DNA from: Haloplanus salinus
GTDB lineage: Archaea > Halobacteriota > Halobacteria > Halobacteriales > Haloferacaceae
Assembly: GCF_003336245.1 (NCBI RefSeq)
Contig: NZ_QPHM01000003.1
Location: 344,975-408,974, forward strand
Direction: 5' to 3'
DNA length: 64,000 nucleotides
Shown: positions 35,654 to 44,094 of the stretch, piece by piece
Layout: each line of letters begins with the position of its first letter
Numbering within the stretch: the first letter of the stretch is position 1
The notes under the pieces: model-generated
Databases searched by the model: none
What the model was told of the DNA's origin: nothing
The model's input: only the letters and a program-made list of their open reading frames with translations
Position numbers and translations under genes: made by a program

Positions 35654-35696
35654 AGTTACCCCACGATTCTCGGCCAGTCGACTTTGTGGGGTAACT
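35654..35696. repeat. Long-spaced dyad, copy 5
   Basis: Perfect 11-base arms AGTTACCCCAC (35654-35664) and GTGGGGTAACT (35686-35696) with a 21-base spacer, 45 bases before the GTG start at 35,741. Confidence 0.85.
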
Positions 35697-35740
35697 CTAC
35701 GCAAACGGAGCCCGCGAATCGGGCCTCCAGGAGAGGCACC

Positions 35741-35956
35741 GTGAGGAACACAGATACTGGCGGGATTCGAGAGAAGCTCTCACCGGAGAAGTTCCTCGAG
35801 ACCGACCACCTGCGGCTGATCCGCGCTGGTGTCGCCTGTATGCACGACATTGAGACCGTTCGAGCATACGTCGCTCACGAGCATCAGCATCAGCAACGAG
35901 GGTGGGTGCTCCAGTTGCTAGCCACCCGTGCAGCGACGCTCCGAGAGGACGAATGA
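35741..35956 (+). CDS. Small helical hypothetical protein
   Basis: 71 residues from GTG 35,741 (upstream codons in the same frame would run into the dyad). The sequence LSPEKFLETDHLRLIRAGVA, then DIETVRAYVAHEHQHQQRGW is helical with several His. No family recognised. It is the last gene of the plasmid-like half with a dyad in front. Confidence 0.5.
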   Translation: MRNTDTGGIREKLSPEKFLETDHLRLIRAGVACMHDIETVRAYVAHEHQHQQRGWVLQLLATRAATLREDE

Positions 35957-36085
35957 CCCGCTATCTTCGAGGGCTCGCTGGCACATACTCATATCTCACC
36001 ACGACGGACAACTGATACGTAGCGAGCGGAAGCCCACCACTTCAGGGGTGCGTGTAAGCAATAGCATAGCCCAGCAGTCCACGCG

Positions 36086-36207
36086 CTATTGCTCGTCTGG
36101 ATATTCCACCGCTTCCAACCCCGCTTCAATAATCTCCTGATAGGCTCCTTCGAGGCTTACGTCCTGCTGTTCGGCGTAGTCTTTCACGCGCCCGTTCAAC
36201 GTGTGCG
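36086..36207 (-). pseudogene. C-terminal remnant of a small protein cut by an IS
   Basis: 40 codons without a start, ending TAG at 36,086: NGRVKDYAEQQDVSLEGAYQ, then EIIEAGLEAVEYPDEQ. The helix-turn-helix spacing recalls ribbon-helix-helix regulators, but this is weak. It begins exactly at the left inverted repeat of the insertion sequence. A possible N-terminal piece lies beyond the other end (about 37,387-37,485, minus strand), but the frames do not join. To its left, 35,957-36,085 includes GGAAGCCCACC...GGGGTG, like a tnpB right end. Confidence 0.5.
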
Positions 36208-36313
36208 GGCTCTGTTGAAATCCTATTCTTCAAACATATTGTACTCCGAAACAGCTGTTCGCTGAAGACTGCGTACGTACACCCTTATACGGACTAACGT
36301 AGAGGGCTATGAT

Positions 36314-36487
36314 ATGATGAATAATAGACCAGAGACAGCACTACTGACGGGCCTTGGTCTTCTCTTGCTCATATATGGTGTAGCCCAATGGACGAATGTT
36401 TTCACGTACACTCCTCCTGCTATCGTTTATTTCATCGCAGGTGTTGTTCTCCTGCTGTGGGGTGTATCACTTAATCGACGCTCGTGA
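36314..36487 (+). CDS. Passenger: small two-helix membrane protein within the IS
   Basis: 57 residues (two ATGs in a row at 36,314 and 36,317). Two strong membrane helices, TALLTGLGLLLLIYGVAQW and IVYFIAGVVLLLWGVSL, separated by TNVFTYTPP and followed by NRRS. It lies between the left inverted repeat and the transposase gene, converging on the latter with 23 bases between. It has a start, a stop and coding-like hydrophobic pattern, so it is likely real. Function unknown. Confidence 0.65.
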   Translation: MMNNRPETALLTGLGLLLLIYGVAQWTNVFTYTPPAIVYFIAGVVLLLWGVSLNRRS

Positions 36488-36510
36488 CAGAGTTCAACTG
36501 TATTGACCGC

Positions 36511-37332
36511 TCAGAGTGATCGATCTACATTATCGATGAGACAGGCAATAGTGAGTTCACGGAACTGTTTCCACCAGCGTCGTGAGCGGACGAACGCACC
36601 GTATTTTCGTTTGAGCGTTGAGTTGACAGTCTCTGATTGACTCCGCTGGCCGTAGAGATCAGTGTCTAAACGCGCGTTCCATGCCCGGTGGAGTGGCGTG
36701 AATTCACGATGCTTAATCAGTGGCCGAACCTCGTGTTGCCGGGCAAGTCGCCTGATTTTCTGGTCGTCGTAGCCCTTGTCACCGAGCAGAATGTCAATAT
36801 CCTCGGGATTGCGCTTGATCAACGATGGAGCAATCTGGCTATCGTGTTTCCGAGTCGTCGTCACGTGTAAATCGAGGATTGTGTTCACTTTCGCATCGAC
36901 CAGCAACGTCACCTTCAGCTGCTGAATCGTGAGCTCGGCCCGTTTTGTGTAGTGTTTCGAAGCGTGACTGCGGTCAAATCCTGACGCATCAACTCCAACA
37001 ACTCCGCTCGTTGGGAGTAGCGTCGTAGAGAGAGTCAATATAACACGCCATACAGCCATATCAAGCCGGTTGAACGCCTTACAGAGTGTTGAAGGCGCAG
37101 GAAGTTCGGATAAGCCAAGGGTTCGACGGATGCGTGGCATCTCGATCAGTTCGTCAAGCAGACCACGATAGGTCGTGTTCTTCCGAACTTTGAGACACAG
37201 CAGAACGACGTGCTGAGGAAGTGTATAGCGGTGTTTAGAGAATTTTGAGGAGTATCGAGAGACAGCTCGCCGTGCCAGATGGATCGCTTTCTCAGTAAAA
37301 CGGAGAATCTGTGACTTCGGGAGGGCCTTCAT
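36511..37332 (-). CDS. DDE transposase (IS5-like family)
   Basis: 273 residues. Transposase with a DDE core: GVVGVDASGFDRSHASKHY (first Asp), DILLGDKGYDDQKIRRLA (second Asp) and QRSQSETVNSTLKRKYGAFV (Glu). The N-terminal part has an HTH-like LPQHVVLLCLKVRKNTTYRG. Length and motif spacing fit haloarchaeal IS5-type transposases. It appears intact and starts 38 bases inside the right inverted repeat. Confidence 0.9.
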   Translation of the reverse strand: MKALPKSQILRFTEKAIHLARRAVSRYSSKFSKHRYTLPQHVVLLCLKVRKNTTYRGLLDELIEMPRIRRTLGLSELPAPSTLCKAFNRLDMAVWRVILTLSTTLLPTSGVVGVDASGFDRSHASKHYTKRAELTIQQLKVTLLVDAKVNTILDLHVTTTRKHDSQIAPSLIKRNPEDIDILLGDKGYDDQKIRRLARQHEVRPLIKHREFTPLHRAWNARLDTDLYGQRSQSETVNSTLKRKYGAFVRSRRWWKQFRELTIACLIDNVDRSL

Positions 37333-37546
37333 CTCGTCGAATTACAGGACGAACATGTAACTCTCTGAGGATTTCAACAGAGCCATGGTCACTAGTATTA
37401 CCGCCGTGTTTGCGGAACCAGACACGCTCACGGTCTGGAGACGCACCTTCCTCAAGTTCCAACCGGCGACCGAAGAAATCTCGTTAGGCACTCAACCGAT
37501 AACAATTTCCCGAGCAATCTTGATCTTGTAGATCTTGCAGAGAGAC

Positions 37547-37945
37547 ATGGACGACAAACTCGTTCAAGAGATGCTCGGGGATCACTCACGGAATCCACGG
37601 AATTACGGTGAACTCCAATCACCTGATATCGAAGCCGAAATGACGAACCCGCAGTGTGTCGGCCCAACTCATCCCGATGGCGACCGTGTCTCCCTTCAGG
37701 TCGCTCTTAGCGACGAAGGAAACATTATCGAGGCCGTTCGCTTTACAGGAGATGGATGTACATTATCTCAAGCCGGTGCTTCGTTGTTGTCCGAACAGAT
37801 GGTTGGTACCGCTGTTTCTGAGATCATCGAGTGGGATAACGAATACATCGAAGAACGTGTTAGAATGGAGTTGACACCCAGCAGGCTCCAGTGTGCAGAA
37901 TTAGTCCTCACGGCTTTTCGGCAAGCGGTTGAAGACCACGATTAG
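37547..37945 (+). CDS. IscU/SufU-like iron-sulfur scaffold protein
   Basis: 132 residues from ATG 37,547 (a TTG at 37,535 is also in frame). Such proteins assemble Fe-S clusters on three Cys. All three are seen in the right places: NPQCVG, GDGCTLSQAGASLL and RLQCAELV. The N-terminus LVQEMLGDHSRNPRNYGEL is also typical of the family. It is a single gene, convergent with the reductase gene 30 bases downstream. Confidence 0.87.
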   Translation: MDDKLVQEMLGDHSRNPRNYGELQSPDIEAEMTNPQCVGPTHPDGDRVSLQVALSDEGNIIEAVRFTGDGCTLSQAGASLLSEQMVGTAVSEIIEWDNEYIEERVRMELTPSRLQCAELVLTAFRQAVEDHD

Positions 37946-37975
37946 CTCCCGAGAGTCATCGCCAAGATGTGTTGC

Positions 37976-39229
37976 TCATTGCCACGCACCAGCGGTCACG
38001 GTGAAGCCAACATCCCGAAGTCGATCACCGAGTGGATCACCAATCCCCGAAGCGGGCGTCAGAATGCCACCGTCTAGCGGTGACTCCGTCTCACCTCGCA
38101 GCAAGCACATCCCAGCCTCTCCGAGCATCCGGGCGGTTGCGCCATAGCCAGGATCCAGTTCGGCTCCGATCTCACTTACGACAGTGAACGGCCCATCGGT
38201 CGTTGTCCCTCGGCCGATGACACGAATCAAGAAGTGACCTGATCTGATCTCCGCTTCCGAGGGCCCTGTGCCCGGCTCAGGGAACACGAACCGACGCAAT
38301 CCACGCCGAAGCAGCCGACTCTTCATCGCAGCGGTTCCGACACCCAAGCCGAGTGCGATCCCGCCAGCTGCTGCGGCACCGCCGATCCCAGAACTGGTTG
38401 GAATGACCTCTGTACACCGAAACTCTCGGCCCCACGGATACTCCAAGAGGGCATTGCTCCGTCGGATTACCCGTTCGTTGACGGCTGCCATCGGCGAGGG
38501 AGCCGTCCATATCGAGCGGATGGAATCTCGCTGTGGTCGTCGTTGTTCGCCTGTATCGACACCGTAGCGTTCGCCCGGTGGAGCCAACGAGTACGGATTT
38601 GATACTGTTTCTCGGGCAATCGGATCAGTTGCGGCGGCTTCGAATAATTCGGCCGCACTGGCTAAGGTGCCGCCACTCACCCCACCCTCTCCATCTTCGA
38701 GATAGATACGAACGAACTCACAAGCGTCTCCAAACTCCTCGGTAGCGTACGATTGCAGCAGTTTGACCCCGAGGTCGGATGGGATCGAATCGAACCCACA
38801 GCTGTGGACGATTTTCACGTCGGCAGCCACAGCATCGTCGTGATAGCGGTCGATCATCTCTCGAACCCAATTAATCTCCCCGGTGAGATCACAGTAGTCG
38901 GTTCCAGCCTCAATGCAGGCTTCGACGAGTGGTGTCCCGTATGTTGTGTAGGGCCCGACTGTCGTACAGACGACCTTCGTTTGGCTGGCCATCTCACGGA
39001 GGCTCGCCGGTTTGGTGGCATCACCGACGACAATGGCGATCTCCTCTCGATCAGACTCATTTGCAAGCCTTTCTGCGAGCCGGCGGAGCTTGGATGCATT
39101 TCGACCACCAAGAGCAACAGACAGTTCAGCAGCGGGGTAGTGACTGGTGAGATGTTCGGCGACGAGTTGGCCAGCGAATCCTGTGGCTCCCCAGACCACG
39201 ATATCGTAGTTGTTTGTTGTAGATGACAC
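37976..39229 (-). CDS. Saccharopine dehydrogenase-like reductase
   Basis: 417 residues. N-terminal Rossmann fold with GATGFAGQLVAEHL (about 14-27), followed by LGGRNASKLRRLAERL and VVGDATKPASLREMA, typical of the saccharopine dehydrogenase / trans-acting enoyl reductase superfamily. The stretch YCDLTGEINWVREMIDRYHD and SCGFDSIPSDLGVKLLQSY are also hallmarks. The C-terminal half has a Gly-rich segment (IGGAAAAGGIALGLGVGTAA) that may touch the membrane. Substrate unknown; in other archaea members act on lipids or amino acids. Confidence 0.85.
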   Translation of the reverse strand: MSSTTNNYDIVVWGATGFAGQLVAEHLTSHYPAAELSVALGGRNASKLRRLAERLANESDREEIAIVVGDATKPASLREMASQTKVVCTTVGPYTTYGTPLVEACIEAGTDYCDLTGEINWVREMIDRYHDDAVAADVKIVHSCGFDSIPSDLGVKLLQSYATEEFGDACEFVRIYLEDGEGGVSGGTLASAAELFEAAATDPIARETVSNPYSLAPPGERYGVDTGEQRRPQRDSIRSIWTAPSPMAAVNERVIRRSNALLEYPWGREFRCTEVIPTSSGIGGAAAAGGIALGLGVGTAAMKSRLLRRGLRRFVFPEPGTGPSEAEIRSGHFLIRVIGRGTTTDGPFTVVSEIGAELDPGYGATARMLGEAGMCLLRGETESPLDGGILTPASGIGDPLGDRLRDVGFTVTAGAWQ

Positions 39230-39420
39230 GAGTTTCTACTACCAATAGGACGCGAAGAACCTCAACTGTTCGGGCAAGGCACTGACCGGTGATAGGGAAC
39301 CATCTCATCCGGTTTCGATCAGGAACTGCTGTGCCAGATGTAGAGAATAGATTCAGTACGTGGCTCTCGTGTTATTCATCTCGGATAGAATAAATCACCC
39401 GTTGGAATGTGCTGCTCATC

Positions 39421-40275
39421 ATGGGATCGCGCCGCCTCTCGGCCGTGGACTGGGCTCGTCAGAGCATCGCTGCCGTCGCTCTCGGCATCCTCCTCGTGGC
39501 ACTCGTGCCCGTCACGATTGGTACCGTCGCGTACTTCGCTATCGGCTACGGCCCAAACGCCGAAGCGCTGACTACTGTCGAAGGAAACGAGGCGATAACG
39601 ATCGAGCGATTCGACAGAGGAACCGCCGTCCGGAGCGGACCAATCACCAACAACACCGTTGGTGTCGTCTACTATCCCGGAGCGCGGGTAAACCACGAGA
39701 GCTACGTGCCGACCGCCGCGTTGATCGTCACGGAACGCCATATCGTGGTCGTTATTGTCGACATGCCGCTCAACCTCGCGGTCTTGGCACCGAACCGCGC
39801 CGCCGACGCTATGGCAACCCAGCCCGCAGTTGAGTCCTGGAATATCGCCGGTCACTCCCTCGGCGGTGCCATGGCATGTCGATACGCCGCGGACAACGCG
39901 GCGGATCTCGACGGACTCGTTCTCCACGCAGCGTACTGCGACGTCGACATCAGTCACAGCGATCTCCGGGTGTTATCCGTCCTCGGCACCGACGATGGCG
40001 TTCTCAACGCTGACCGAGAACGCAAACACCGTGCGTTGCTCCCCGCAGATGCGGAAATCGTCGAACTAGATGGTGTAAACCACGCCGGGTTTGGTGCCTA
40101 CGGGCCACAGCGTGGCGACACACCTGCAACTCGTGAACCTTCCGCGATGCGCGCTGACGTCGCCGATGTCACCGGTTCCTGGCTCGTTAGACCGAACATC
40201 GGCACCACGAACGAAACAACCGTGAATACCACAGCGAACGAATCAGCGAAGACATCGGCGATTTACACTGGATGA
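39421..40275 (+). CDS. Alpha/beta hydrolase, membrane-anchored
   Basis: 284 residues from ATG 39,421, chosen because a TATA-like TAGAATAAAT is centred 30 bases upstream. An N-terminal membrane helix (SIAAVALGILLVALVPVTIG) is followed by an alpha/beta-hydrolase core: GVVYYPGARVNHESY (oxyanion region), the nucleophile elbow AGHSLGGAMA, the Asp region LGTDDGVLNADR and the His in DGVNHAGFGAYG. The triad is therefore complete. The tail is Thr/Asn-rich. It is likely an extracytoplasmic esterase or lipase. Confidence 0.82.
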   Translation: MGSRRLSAVDWARQSIAAVALGILLVALVPVTIGTVAYFAIGYGPNAEALTTVEGNEAITIERFDRGTAVRSGPITNNTVGVVYYPGARVNHESYVPTAALIVTERHIVVVIVDMPLNLAVLAPNRAADAMATQPAVESWNIAGHSLGGAMACRYAADNAADLDGLVLHAAYCDVDISHSDLRVLSVLGTDDGVLNADRERKHRALLPADAEIVELDGVNHAGFGAYGPQRGDTPATREPSAMRADVADVTGSWLVRPNIGTTNETTVNTTANESAKTSAIYTG

Positions 40276-40673
40276 CGACCGGGATGCACTGAATCGTCTA
40301 ATGAATCATGGACGTATTGAACCGGGGACAAACCCGCAGTCGTTTCGAACGCACCGGCTCCGTTGAAACCGTTAAAGATTCGCAAATGTGATCTGTACGT
40401 CGAGAAAGCCCCTTGTACTACCGGCCCGACGGCATCGATTTGCCTCTCTCGTTCGTGCGCGATACGCGCGTTGTATCTTGCACAGCTTCAGGAAGATGAC
40501 CTGAATTTGTTATTTTGATTGCTCGCAAGTCCACGGTTGAAGCTACACTCAGCCCAGCTGTGCTCCTCGTTCGCTGGCGCGCACTGCGGTGCTCTGTGGG
40601 CACGAGGGCTCACGCCCGAAGTCAGCTACGTACGCACAGGGGGTCGATAGCCACGAGCCATCTCACAGAATCG
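40276..40673. other. Gene-free stretch with an IS-end-like sequence
   Basis: No gene supported in about 400 bases. GGCTCCGTTGAAACCGTTAA (near 40,355) resembles the inverted repeat of the insertion sequence at 36,208 and may be a solitary IS end. The rest shows nothing I can name. Confidence 0.3.
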
Positions 40674-41549
40674 CTACTTCCCTTGTCCAACCGTGATGAC
40701 GGGAACTGGTACAGAGCGGACGGTCTTCTCGGCGACGCTCCCGAGAAGGATTCGATCGCTCCCGCGTCTCCCTGTCGTTCCCATCACGACGGCGTGGATA
40801 TCGTTCGAGTCGATGGTGTCGAGTATCGCCTCGATCGGGGACCCGTGTTCGACGTGCCGGACACTATTCGAAACGCCGTGTGTCTCTGCCTCCGACACGA
40901 GGTCGTCAACGGCATCGGTCGCAGCCTGTTCATGTTCCCGCCCCGAAATCGTTGAGCGAACGTCTAGACCTAGTGATGTCTCGTCGACGGCAGACAGGAC
41001 GTGAACAGTCGCATCGAGCGCCGCTGCAAGTGAGAGACCATGCTCGGCAGCAGGGGCCGCACCGGCACTCCCGTCGGTCGGTATGAGGATGTTCTCGTAG
41101 GGGAACACCAGTTGTTCGTCGGGCTGCATCCGCGCTGTGAGGACCGGCACGGACGATAGGCGGACGGCCTTCTCCGTGACGCTTCCGATGAGGTATCGTG
41201 ACACTCCCTCCCGACCGTGGGTCGGCATCACGATCACGTCGTACTCGTATTGCTCGGCGTACTCGACGATTGTCGGCGCTGGATGTCCCTGGACGACGTC
41301 GGAATCGTAGTCGACACCGAGTGTGTGCAGTGTCTTTTCTGCTTCCTCAACGATGTCCTCGCCCTCCTGAACAAGAGCATCAACGACCTCGGTTTCGACG
41401 ACTGTGACACTATCGCGTGTCGTCTCCGCGACGAACAGAACGTGGATCGTGGCGTCGGCCCAGTGTGAGATCTCGGCCGCGTGATGCAATGCCTCCGCAG
41501 CCCCATCGCTTCCATCGAACGGGAGCAGAATGTCCTCGTACACGTGCAC
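40674..41549 (-). CDS. Tandem universal stress protein (UspA fold)
   Basis: 291 residues with two Usp domains. Each has the ATP-binding pattern G-2x-G-9x-G(S/T): VMPTHGREGVSRYLIGSVTE in the first and VMGTTGRRGSDRILLGSVAE in the second. Both begin with the usual LLPFDGSD / LIPTDGSA strand. It follows a second tandem Usp gene (58 bases) and an amphi-Trp gene in the same direction, so the three may be one operon for stress response. Confidence 0.9.
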   Translation of the reverse strand: MHVYEDILLPFDGSDGAAEALHHAAEISHWADATIHVLFVAETTRDSVTVVETEVVDALVQEGEDIVEEAEKTLHTLGVDYDSDVVQGHPAPTIVEYAEQYEYDVIVMPTHGREGVSRYLIGSVTEKAVRLSSVPVLTARMQPDEQLVFPYENILIPTDGSAGAAPAAEHGLSLAAALDATVHVLSAVDETSLGLDVRSTISGREHEQAATDAVDDLVSEAETHGVSNSVRHVEHGSPIEAILDTIDSNDIHAVVMGTTGRRGSDRILLGSVAEKTVRSVPVPVITVGQGK

Positions 41550-41606
41550 TGTAAATACTTACGGGCATCCCTCTCAAGTGGTTTGTCACCCACCAGCAGC
41601 GGCGTC

Positions 41607-42485
41607 TCACCCACCACTCGAGTTCGACTCCCGAACCCACATCACCGGAACTGGCGACGTTCGGACGATTTTCGCACTTACCCCGCCCATCATGTATCGG
41701 CTGAAATCAGTCTTACCGTGCGTGCCGAGGATCGCAAAGTCGATATCGTGGGCATCGATGTAGTTCCGGATTTCTTTCGACGGGACACCAAATTCGATTT
41801 CGCTCTCGATGCTATCGACGGTCGCCGCCTCTGCGGTCTCGATGGCGTCTGCTATGATCTCGTCCGCTCGGGTGGTGAGTTCTTCATCTTTCACCAGAGA
41901 GCGAACATCCGGACCGAGGCTTCCTGTCTCGACAACGTGGAGCAGGTGAAGCGTGGCACCAGTTGCGTTTGCGAGGGCGACTCCTTCGGACACCGCGAGT
42001 TCCGAACCACGGCTGCCGTCCGTCGGAACCAGAAGCTCCTGGCACGGATAGGTGAGCGGTTGGGTTCCGGGGTTGACTGCAATTACGGGGACGTCTGCGG
42101 TGTTGATAACGCGCTCTGTAACGCTTCCCAGGAGAAATCGTTGCAATCCACGCCGCCCGTGGGTCGGCATCGCAATCAACTCGATGCCTGACTGCGTACT
42201 ATACTCGACAATCGCCTCGTAGGGGTCACCGTGGAGTCCCTCCGAGACCACGTCGATACCGTATTCTGTCGCGCGCTGTGCTGCTTCGTTCACGACCTCA
42301 GTTCCGTCCTGCTCCAGAGCGTCACTCACTCCCTCTTGTACTCTGGGAGGGCTGTCTTGGCTGGTGTCTACGACATTGAGGACGTGGATCGTTGCCTCGT
42401 GCTCGGAGGCTATCTGGAGGGCATACTCGAGGACCGATTCTACTGGCTCGCTCCCATCTGTGGGAAAGAGAATCTGGTCGTACAT
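41607..42485 (-). CDS. Tandem universal stress protein (UspA fold)
   Basis: 292 residues with two Usp domains: the first has LFPTDGSEP and AMPTHGRRGLQRFLLGSVTE, the second LVPTDGSRG and ILGTHGKTDFSRYMMGGVSA. The second glycine loop is slightly altered (Gly-Gly for Gly-Ser), so nucleotide binding of that half is less sure. Middle gene of the run amphi-Trp, Usp, Usp. Confidence 0.9.
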   Translation of the reverse strand: MYDQILFPTDGSEPVESVLEYALQIASEHEATIHVLNVVDTSQDSPPRVQEGVSDALEQDGTEVVNEAAQRATEYGIDVVSEGLHGDPYEAIVEYSTQSGIELIAMPTHGRRGLQRFLLGSVTERVINTADVPVIAVNPGTQPLTYPCQELLVPTDGSRGSELAVSEGVALANATGATLHLLHVVETGSLGPDVRSLVKDEELTTRADEIIADAIETAEAATVDSIESEIEFGVPSKEIRNYIDAHDIDFAILGTHGKTDFSRYMMGGVSAKIVRTSPVPVMWVRESNSSGG

Positions 42486-42511
42486 AGGATGGACTGAGGG
42501 AAGAATGGGTG

Positions 42512-42799
42512 TTACTGACCCTCGGTAGTGATATCCAACGCCCCTTCTTCTGCCGTCTGGGCCTCACGCCACCAGACGAGCTCGAACTCGATGCTCTGTT
42601 TTGCCTCGGTGTCCCCTTCGGACCAGTCCGACTCGCCTTCCAGTTTGAACGTCACCGGGTTCGTCGGGTCCAACTGGACCTGCTGCCCACCGAGTTCGAG
42701 CGTCACAGCGTCGTCGCCGTCGAGTTGTTCGGCGAGTTCGCGGAGGTACGATGCAATTTCGGACCGCGTTTTCTCGGCTTCAGTTTCGAGTTCTCCCAT
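42512..42799 (-). CDS. Amphi-Trp domain protein
   Basis: 95 residues from ATG 42,799. The sequence matches the haloarchaeal amphi-Trp domain: a start with KTRSEIASYLRELAEQLDGD, the strand VTLELGGQQVQLDPTNPVTF and the end SIEFELVWWREAQ with paired Trp. Function not known. It lies 26 bases before a Usp gene in the same direction. The longer frame upstream (to 42,910) overlaps the Fic remnant on the other strand and is not used. Confidence 0.85.
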   Translation of the reverse strand: MGELETEAEKTRSEIASYLRELAEQLDGDDAVTLELGGQQVQLDPTNPVTFKLEGESDWSEGDTEAKQSIEFELVWWREAQTAEEGALDITTEGQ

Positions 42800-42834
42800 A
42801 CGTACGAGTACGCGAGAAGTCACGACTTGGCAGT

Positions 42835-43198
42835 CAGTCAGCACGGTGAATGGGAAGGGTGGCTTCTGTTTTTCCTGCGTGGCGTGCAGTCGCAAGCGGA
42901 CGAGGCCCATCAGCGGGCCAACCTGCTAGTCGACCTGCGAGAAGACTATCAACAGCGCTATCAGAGCGAGCGGTCTGAGAATATCCTCGAACTGGTGATG
43001 CGGCTCATCGAAGATCCGTACCTGGACGTGAACACAGCAGCCGACTGGTTGGATGTCGAATACAGCACGGCCAACCGACTGATCGGACAGCTCGAAGATG
43101 ACGGAATACTCGAAGAACTCACCGGGAAAGACCGGAATCGGTTCTACCGGGCGAGCGAAGTCTTCCAGATCATCAACAAGCCGATCGATCAACTCTGA
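42835..43198 (+). pseudogene. C-terminal remnant of a Fic family protein
   Basis: About 120 residues: EWEGWLLFFLRGVQSQADEA (the typical end of a Fic core), then LREDYQQRYQ and a winged helix LVMRLIEDPYLDVNTAADWL, DVEYSTANRLIGQLEDDGIL. Fic enzymes AMPylate proteins using an HPFxxGNG motif; that motif and the whole N-terminal half are missing. The frame stays open further left but the sequence there is antisense to the amphi-Trp gene and not Fic-like. So this is a 5'-deleted remnant. Confidence 0.75.
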
Positions 43199-43312
43199 GC
43201 GACTGAGCAGAGAGGGCTTGAGGCATATGCATTAAACCGGCCAGTCTCAACTACTGCGAGCCGTTTGGAAGTTGAGACTACACCCGCTATGGAGGGAGGC
43301 AGTATGCGTATC

Positions 43313-43783
43313 TCACCGATATTCCGAAATCGACTGATATGGCACGTAGTACCCGACTTCATCGATCCACGTCGACAGCCACTCATCGGCAGTTGGCTCA
43401 TCGATTTTTCCAGCATCGATCGCAGCCAACAGCACCCCGACCGACCCGACAACGGTCACGCCTTGCTTTTTCGCAAACGATCGGGCATCCCCGTCGTCGG
43501 TCAGTAGACGACCGTCCTCAGCGTCTGCCAAGGCAAACGCCTGTGCTTCACCGGGGTCGAGATGATCACTGACAACCGCCTCCCTGTCTGCGACGGTATC
43601 CGAAATCGTCGCGACTCGAATCTCGTCGTCGAGTGTATCGGGTGCCGACTGAAGATACGGATGGTCATCAACGCCGTGTTCGAGTTCCTCGCGCACAACT
43701 GGAACCGCACAGATTCCAGAGAGTCCTGTAACCACCCACAGCCGGTATGTAAGCAAAATTCGAGAGGACAGTCGTGTTCAGGA
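43313..43783 (-). pseudogene. PIN-domain toxin with frameshift
   Basis: The main frame (43,313-43,756) has VPVVREELEHGVDDHPYLQS, HLDPGEAQAFALADAEDGRL and LLTDDGDARSFAKKQGVTVV, typical of PIN nucleases paired with UPF0175. The first PIN strand, LNTTVLSNFAYI with its acidic position altered to Asn, is in another frame just upstream (about 43,747-43,783). A loss of two bases near 43,747 would join the pieces (...AYI-x-RLWVVTGL). It follows the UPF0175 gene and overlaps its end. Probably inactive. Confidence 0.7.
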
Positions 43784-44077
43784 CGCTTGGATTCGCTGGA
43801 ATTCCGTCACCTGCCATTTCGTAGGTGACTCCGCGTCGTCCGAATCCTCATCATCGAATTCAACTCCGCTTGCTGTCCCTACCTCGTAGGCTGCATCGTC
43901 CTCGTCAGCGAGGCCCAGTCGGAGCTCGAGGCCGTGTTCACGGAGGATATCACGCATCGTCCAGCGGTCGACATCGGCGAGTCGTGCAGCATCACCGAGT
44001 GTAATCCGCTCGCGTTCGTAGAGGGCGACTGCAGCTGCGATTCGCTCGTTTTCGCGGTCCTCGAAATATTCGCGCAC
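43778..44077 (-). CDS. UPF0175 family protein (probable antitoxin)
   Basis: 99 residues from GTG 44,077. Helices RENERIAAAVALYERERITL, GDAARLADVDRWTMRDILRE and HGLELRLG match UPF0175 proteins, which are found before PIN toxins. The GTG choice is uncertain: an ATG at 44,094 is one base out of frame and could be the old start. The acidic tail (GVEFDDEDSDDAESPT) is normal for the family. Paired with the broken PIN gene downstream. Confidence 0.78.
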   Translation of the reverse strand: MREYFEDRENERIAAAVALYERERITLGDAARLADVDRWTMRDILREHGLELRLGLADEDDAAYEVGTASGVEFDDEDSDDAESPTKWQVTEFQRIQAS

Positions 44078-44094
44078 GAACCCGTGGCTACCAT

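Larger units (their letters stand above)
36208..37386. mobile_element. IS5-like insertion sequence with passenger gene
   Basis: 1179 bases bounded by perfect 17-base inverted repeats GGCTCTGTTGAAATCCT (36,208-36,224) and its complement (37,370-37,386). It contains a DDE transposase on the minus strand and a small membrane-protein gene on the plus strand. No target duplication is seen: the flanks are ...GTGTGCG on the left and ATGGTCA on the right, which suggests recombination at this junction. It also marks the change from plasmid-like to more chromosome-like gene content. Confidence 0.85.

Noticed and set aside
37387..37485. Possible N-terminal part (minus strand) of the gene cut by the IS5-like element
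   Set aside because: It ends at the right inverted repeat, but it is preceded by a TAA, it does not join in frame with the tail at 36,086-36,207, and no target duplication exists.
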